Shown: positions 62,218 through 64,000 of the stretch, piece by piece
Layout: each line of letters opens with the position of its first letter
Numbering within the stretch: position 1 is the stretch's first letter
Source: Anaerococcus pacaensis 9403502
GTDB taxonomy: Bacteria; Bacillota; Clostridia; Tissierellales; Peptoniphilaceae
DNA length: 64,000 nucleotides
Direction: 5' to 3'
Assembly: GCA_000308255.3 (NCBI GenBank)
Contig: HG326666.1
Location: 177,469-241,468, forward strand
The notes under the pieces: generated by a model
What the model saw: only the letters and a program-made list of their open reading frames with translations
Database searches by the model: none
What the model was told of the DNA's origin: nothing
Made by a program: the position numbers and the translations under genes

Positions 62218-63111
62218 ATGATTTGTTCAGTTGAAAATTTAAATAAATCTTATAAAGACAACCAGGTACTAAATAATATAACATTTAGAATTGATTCCCC
62301 TCAAATACTAGCATTAGTAGGACCCAACGGTTCAGGTAAATCTACCTTAATGAACTGTATGATGAATCTGATAAGTTACGATAGTGGAAATATAAGCATA
62401 TTTGATATGGATAATAGAGATCCAAATATTTTTAAAAGTGTATCATATCTAAAGGATAATCGAATTTTCTATCCATATTTATCTGCTTACGACCATTTAA
62501 AATACATATGTGACATACAAAAAATTGACTATAAAAATATTAGTAAAGTAGCAGAAAAAGTCGGAATAGAAAAATTTTATAAAAAAAGAGTTGAATCATA
62601 TTCTCTAGGTATGAAACAAAGAGTTTTGCTTGCAATGAGTATTATAAACAAACCAAAACTTATACTAATGGATGAACCCCTTAATGGTCTAGATACTGAT
62701 AGCATATTTAGATTCAGAGATCTTATAAAAGAATTACACGCCGGGGGAACTACAATATTAATCTCATCCCATACCCTAAGTGAACTAGACTATATAACTA
62801 ACGATATATTATTTTTAAAAGATGGATCTGTAATATATGAAGATATTGAAAAATATAAGCAAACAGAATATAAAATATTAGTAAATGATAAAAGTCGATT
62901 AGAAGAACTTGATAACTTTTTAAGTTCTAATTATTCATCAGAAATTTATAATAATAATTTACCTACAAACGAATTAATAATTAGACTAGATGCTGGAGAA
63001 ATAAATAAGTTAATTCAAGCTATTTATGAGAATAATATAGAAATTGAAAGAATAATATCTAAAACATACGGGGCTGAAGATAGATATAAGCAAATATTTG
63101 ATATCAAGTAA
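62218..63111 (+). CDS. ABC transporter ATP-binding protein
   Basis: A 297-residue ATPase. Walker A GPNGSGKST, signature SYSLGMKQRVLLAMSI, Walker B LILMDEPLNGLD, switch LISSHTLSEL. The C-terminal extension of about 85 residues is common in BcrA/CcmA-type proteins. It is transcribed away from the big permease, 211 bases apart, so the two could share a control region. Ribosome site AAAGGAAAG precedes the ATG. Its terminator also serves the facing GNAT gene. Confidence 0.92.
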   Translation: MICSVENLNKSYKDNQVLNNITFRIDSPQILALVGPNGSGKSTLMNCMMNLISYDSGNISIFDMDNRDPNIFKSVSYLKDNRIFYPYLSAYDHLKYICDIQKIDYKNISKVAEKVGIEKFYKKRVESYSLGMKQRVLLAMSIINKPKLILMDEPLNGLDTDSIFRFRDLIKELHAGGTTILISSHTLSELDYITNDILFLKDGSVIYEDIEKYKQTEYKILVNDKSRLEELDNFLSSNYSSEIYNNNLPTNELIIRLDAGEINKLIQAIYENNIEIERIISKTYGAEDRYKQIFDIK

Positions 63112-63134
63112 TTTAAAATACTATATATTTATAG

Positions 63135-63175
63135 AAAGACAAACCCAAGAATATATTGGTGTTTGTCTTTTTTAA
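63135..63175 (+). terminator. Bidirectional terminator between the ABC ATPase and GNAT genes
   Basis: Ten-base perfect stem AAAGACAAAC/GTTTGTCTTT with T-run on the plus side and A-rich opposite flank. Confidence 0.85.
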
Positions 63176-63181
63176 TAGTAT

Positions 63182-63907
63182 TCAGTCAGCACTAATAAAG
63201 GCCATAGCCATCTTAAAACCAGCTTTGTTAGCTAAATTGAGAGATTTGATATGAGAAAATTGTGTTGCATATATAGGAGTAATACTAGGATTTTCTTTTA
63301 TAACTAAATGAGCTAAATTGTTTACAATTATAGGCATTATATCCTTGTATTCTTTATCATAAGAAAATTTCTCCACTCCAAACTCCCATAGGTATTTAGA
63401 GTTAATATTAACTCCAGCAAGGCCTATAAGCTTATCTTTATCATAAAAGGCAAGAGCTTCTTTATCCTTGTAGTATCCGTCGTCAAAGGCAAAGCACATG
63501 TTTGAGATATCTTTAAAGTTGTTAAAATCACTTCTGTCTATCCTAGTAAAATTATAATGAGATTCTATCCTTTTAAATTTTTGATCTGGTACATATATAG
63601 GACCTATATTCTTTATTGACAAATCAAACTTACTTAATATATCTTGGAGTTTTAAAATATTTGGAAATTCAAAAAACCATGCAGCCGGATAATCTTTATA
63701 TTCACCCTCCAACATCTCAATTAATTTCTCATTACTAGATCTAAATAAAATTTTATTTGCCAAAACATTTATAGCTAGCTTATTATTATTGTATGTAAGA
63801 AAACCCACATCAGACTGATTTACAGTAAAATGATTAGTATTGTTATGTAAACTTTGCCTATTAATAGAAAAATCATTCATTAATTGCTTTTCTAAATTAG
63901 AATTCAT
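63182..63907 (-). CDS. GNAT-family acetyltransferase-like protein, paralogue C (intact)
   Basis: A 241-residue protein from the ATG at 63907 (GGAGGG four bases upstream). It aligns with the protein at 40933 over its whole length: VGFLTYNNNKLAINVLANKI, AAWFFEFPNILKLQDILSKF, ALAFYDKDKLIGLAGVNINS, LWEFGVEKFSYDKEYKDI and ATQFSHIKSLNLANKAGFKM. The C-terminal half fits the GNAT fold. Function unknown. It is the best-preserved sister of the decayed copy at 54372. Confidence 0.8.
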   Translation of the reverse strand: MNSNLEKQLMNDFSINRQSLHNNTNHFTVNQSDVGFLTYNNNKLAINVLANKILFRSSNEKLIEMLEGEYKDYPAAWFFEFPNILKLQDILSKFDLSIKNIGPIYVPDQKFKRIESHYNFTRIDRSDFNNFKDISNMCFAFDDGYYKDKEALAFYDKDKLIGLAGVNINSKYLWEFGVEKFSYDKEYKDIMPIIVNNLAHLVIKENPSITPIYATQFSHIKSLNLANKAGFKMAMAFISAD

Positions 63908-63969
63908 AAGACCCTCCATACATAGAATTATACATTATAATCATATGTAATAAATAATTTTAGGTACTA

Positions 63970-63999
63970 AAAAAGACTCAGTCAAATGACTAAGTCTTA
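63970..63999 (-). terminator. Terminator at the window edge
   Basis: On the minus strand GACTTAGTC-ATTT-GACTGAGTC, nine positions with one mismatch, followed by TTTTTT. It should end a gene beyond the right edge of the window. Confidence 0.75.
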
Positions 64000-64000
64000 A

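Noticed and set aside
1..64000. CRISPR array, prophage or complete insertion sequence
   Set aside because: No regularly spaced repeats, no phage structural genes and no intact transposase or integrase were seen.

Overview
The window comes from a low-GC, Gram-positive, anaerobic Firmicute. Strong GGAGG ribosome sites, many lipoprotein signal peptides, oxygen-sensitive serine dehydratase, corrinoid methyl-transfer proteins and a CXXC/ferredoxin/TlpA redox set point to the class Clostridia/Tissierellia. An Anaerococcus or Peptoniphilus relative is my best guess from gene content alone; there is no rRNA here to test it.

Layout. 0-6.1 kb: a tight plus-strand hexuronate operon (TRAP transporter DctPQM, uronate isomerase, KDPG aldolase, KDG kinase). 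6.2-9.8 kb: one AT-rich ABC exporter between two inverted copies of a dispersed repeat. 9.9-16.5 kb: L-serine dehydratase, a DAACS symporter, superoxide dismutase, a MaoC-like protein, and a small redox operon led by a two-component system (16.5-18.3 kb). 18.6-20.5 kb: a radical-SAM / DNA-metabolism pair. 20.8-22.2 kb: two lipoproteins. 22.4-26.6 kb: a five-gene operon of ABC-2 transporter, secreted HExxH protein and two-component system, with response-regulator-like direct repeats at its promoter.

26.7-34.5 kb is an eight-gene corrinoid methyl-transfer operon: three UroD-fold methyltransferases, a corrinoid protein, its ATP-dependent reductive activator, an ECF S-component, a transcobalamin-like lipoprotein and an NhaC-family transporter. 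Its 5' leader can fold into two tandem copies of one RNA architecture that I do not recognise.

35.4-42.7 kb is an erosion zone: a mod/res remnant of a type III restriction system, an Old Yellow Enzyme gene and a membrane-protein gene each broken by a single ochre codon, a frameshifted CDF transporter, and a group II intron without reverse transcriptase lying right behind a terminator. 42.9-53.7 kb encodes three secreted proteins: two paralogues of unknown family and a 2,639-residue papain-like protease with many Ig-like modules, a rhodanese-like domain without the usual Cys loop and several cysteine-less thioredoxin-fold-like modules. 54.4-64 kb holds a decayed GNAT gene next to tRNA-Gln, a CopY/CopB copper operon with a readable operator, a divergent ABC system and an intact GNAT paralogue.

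A 153-bp near-palindromic MITE occurs three times (two copies identical by eye), each time a few bases behind a stop codon, so it probably works as a bidirectional terminator.
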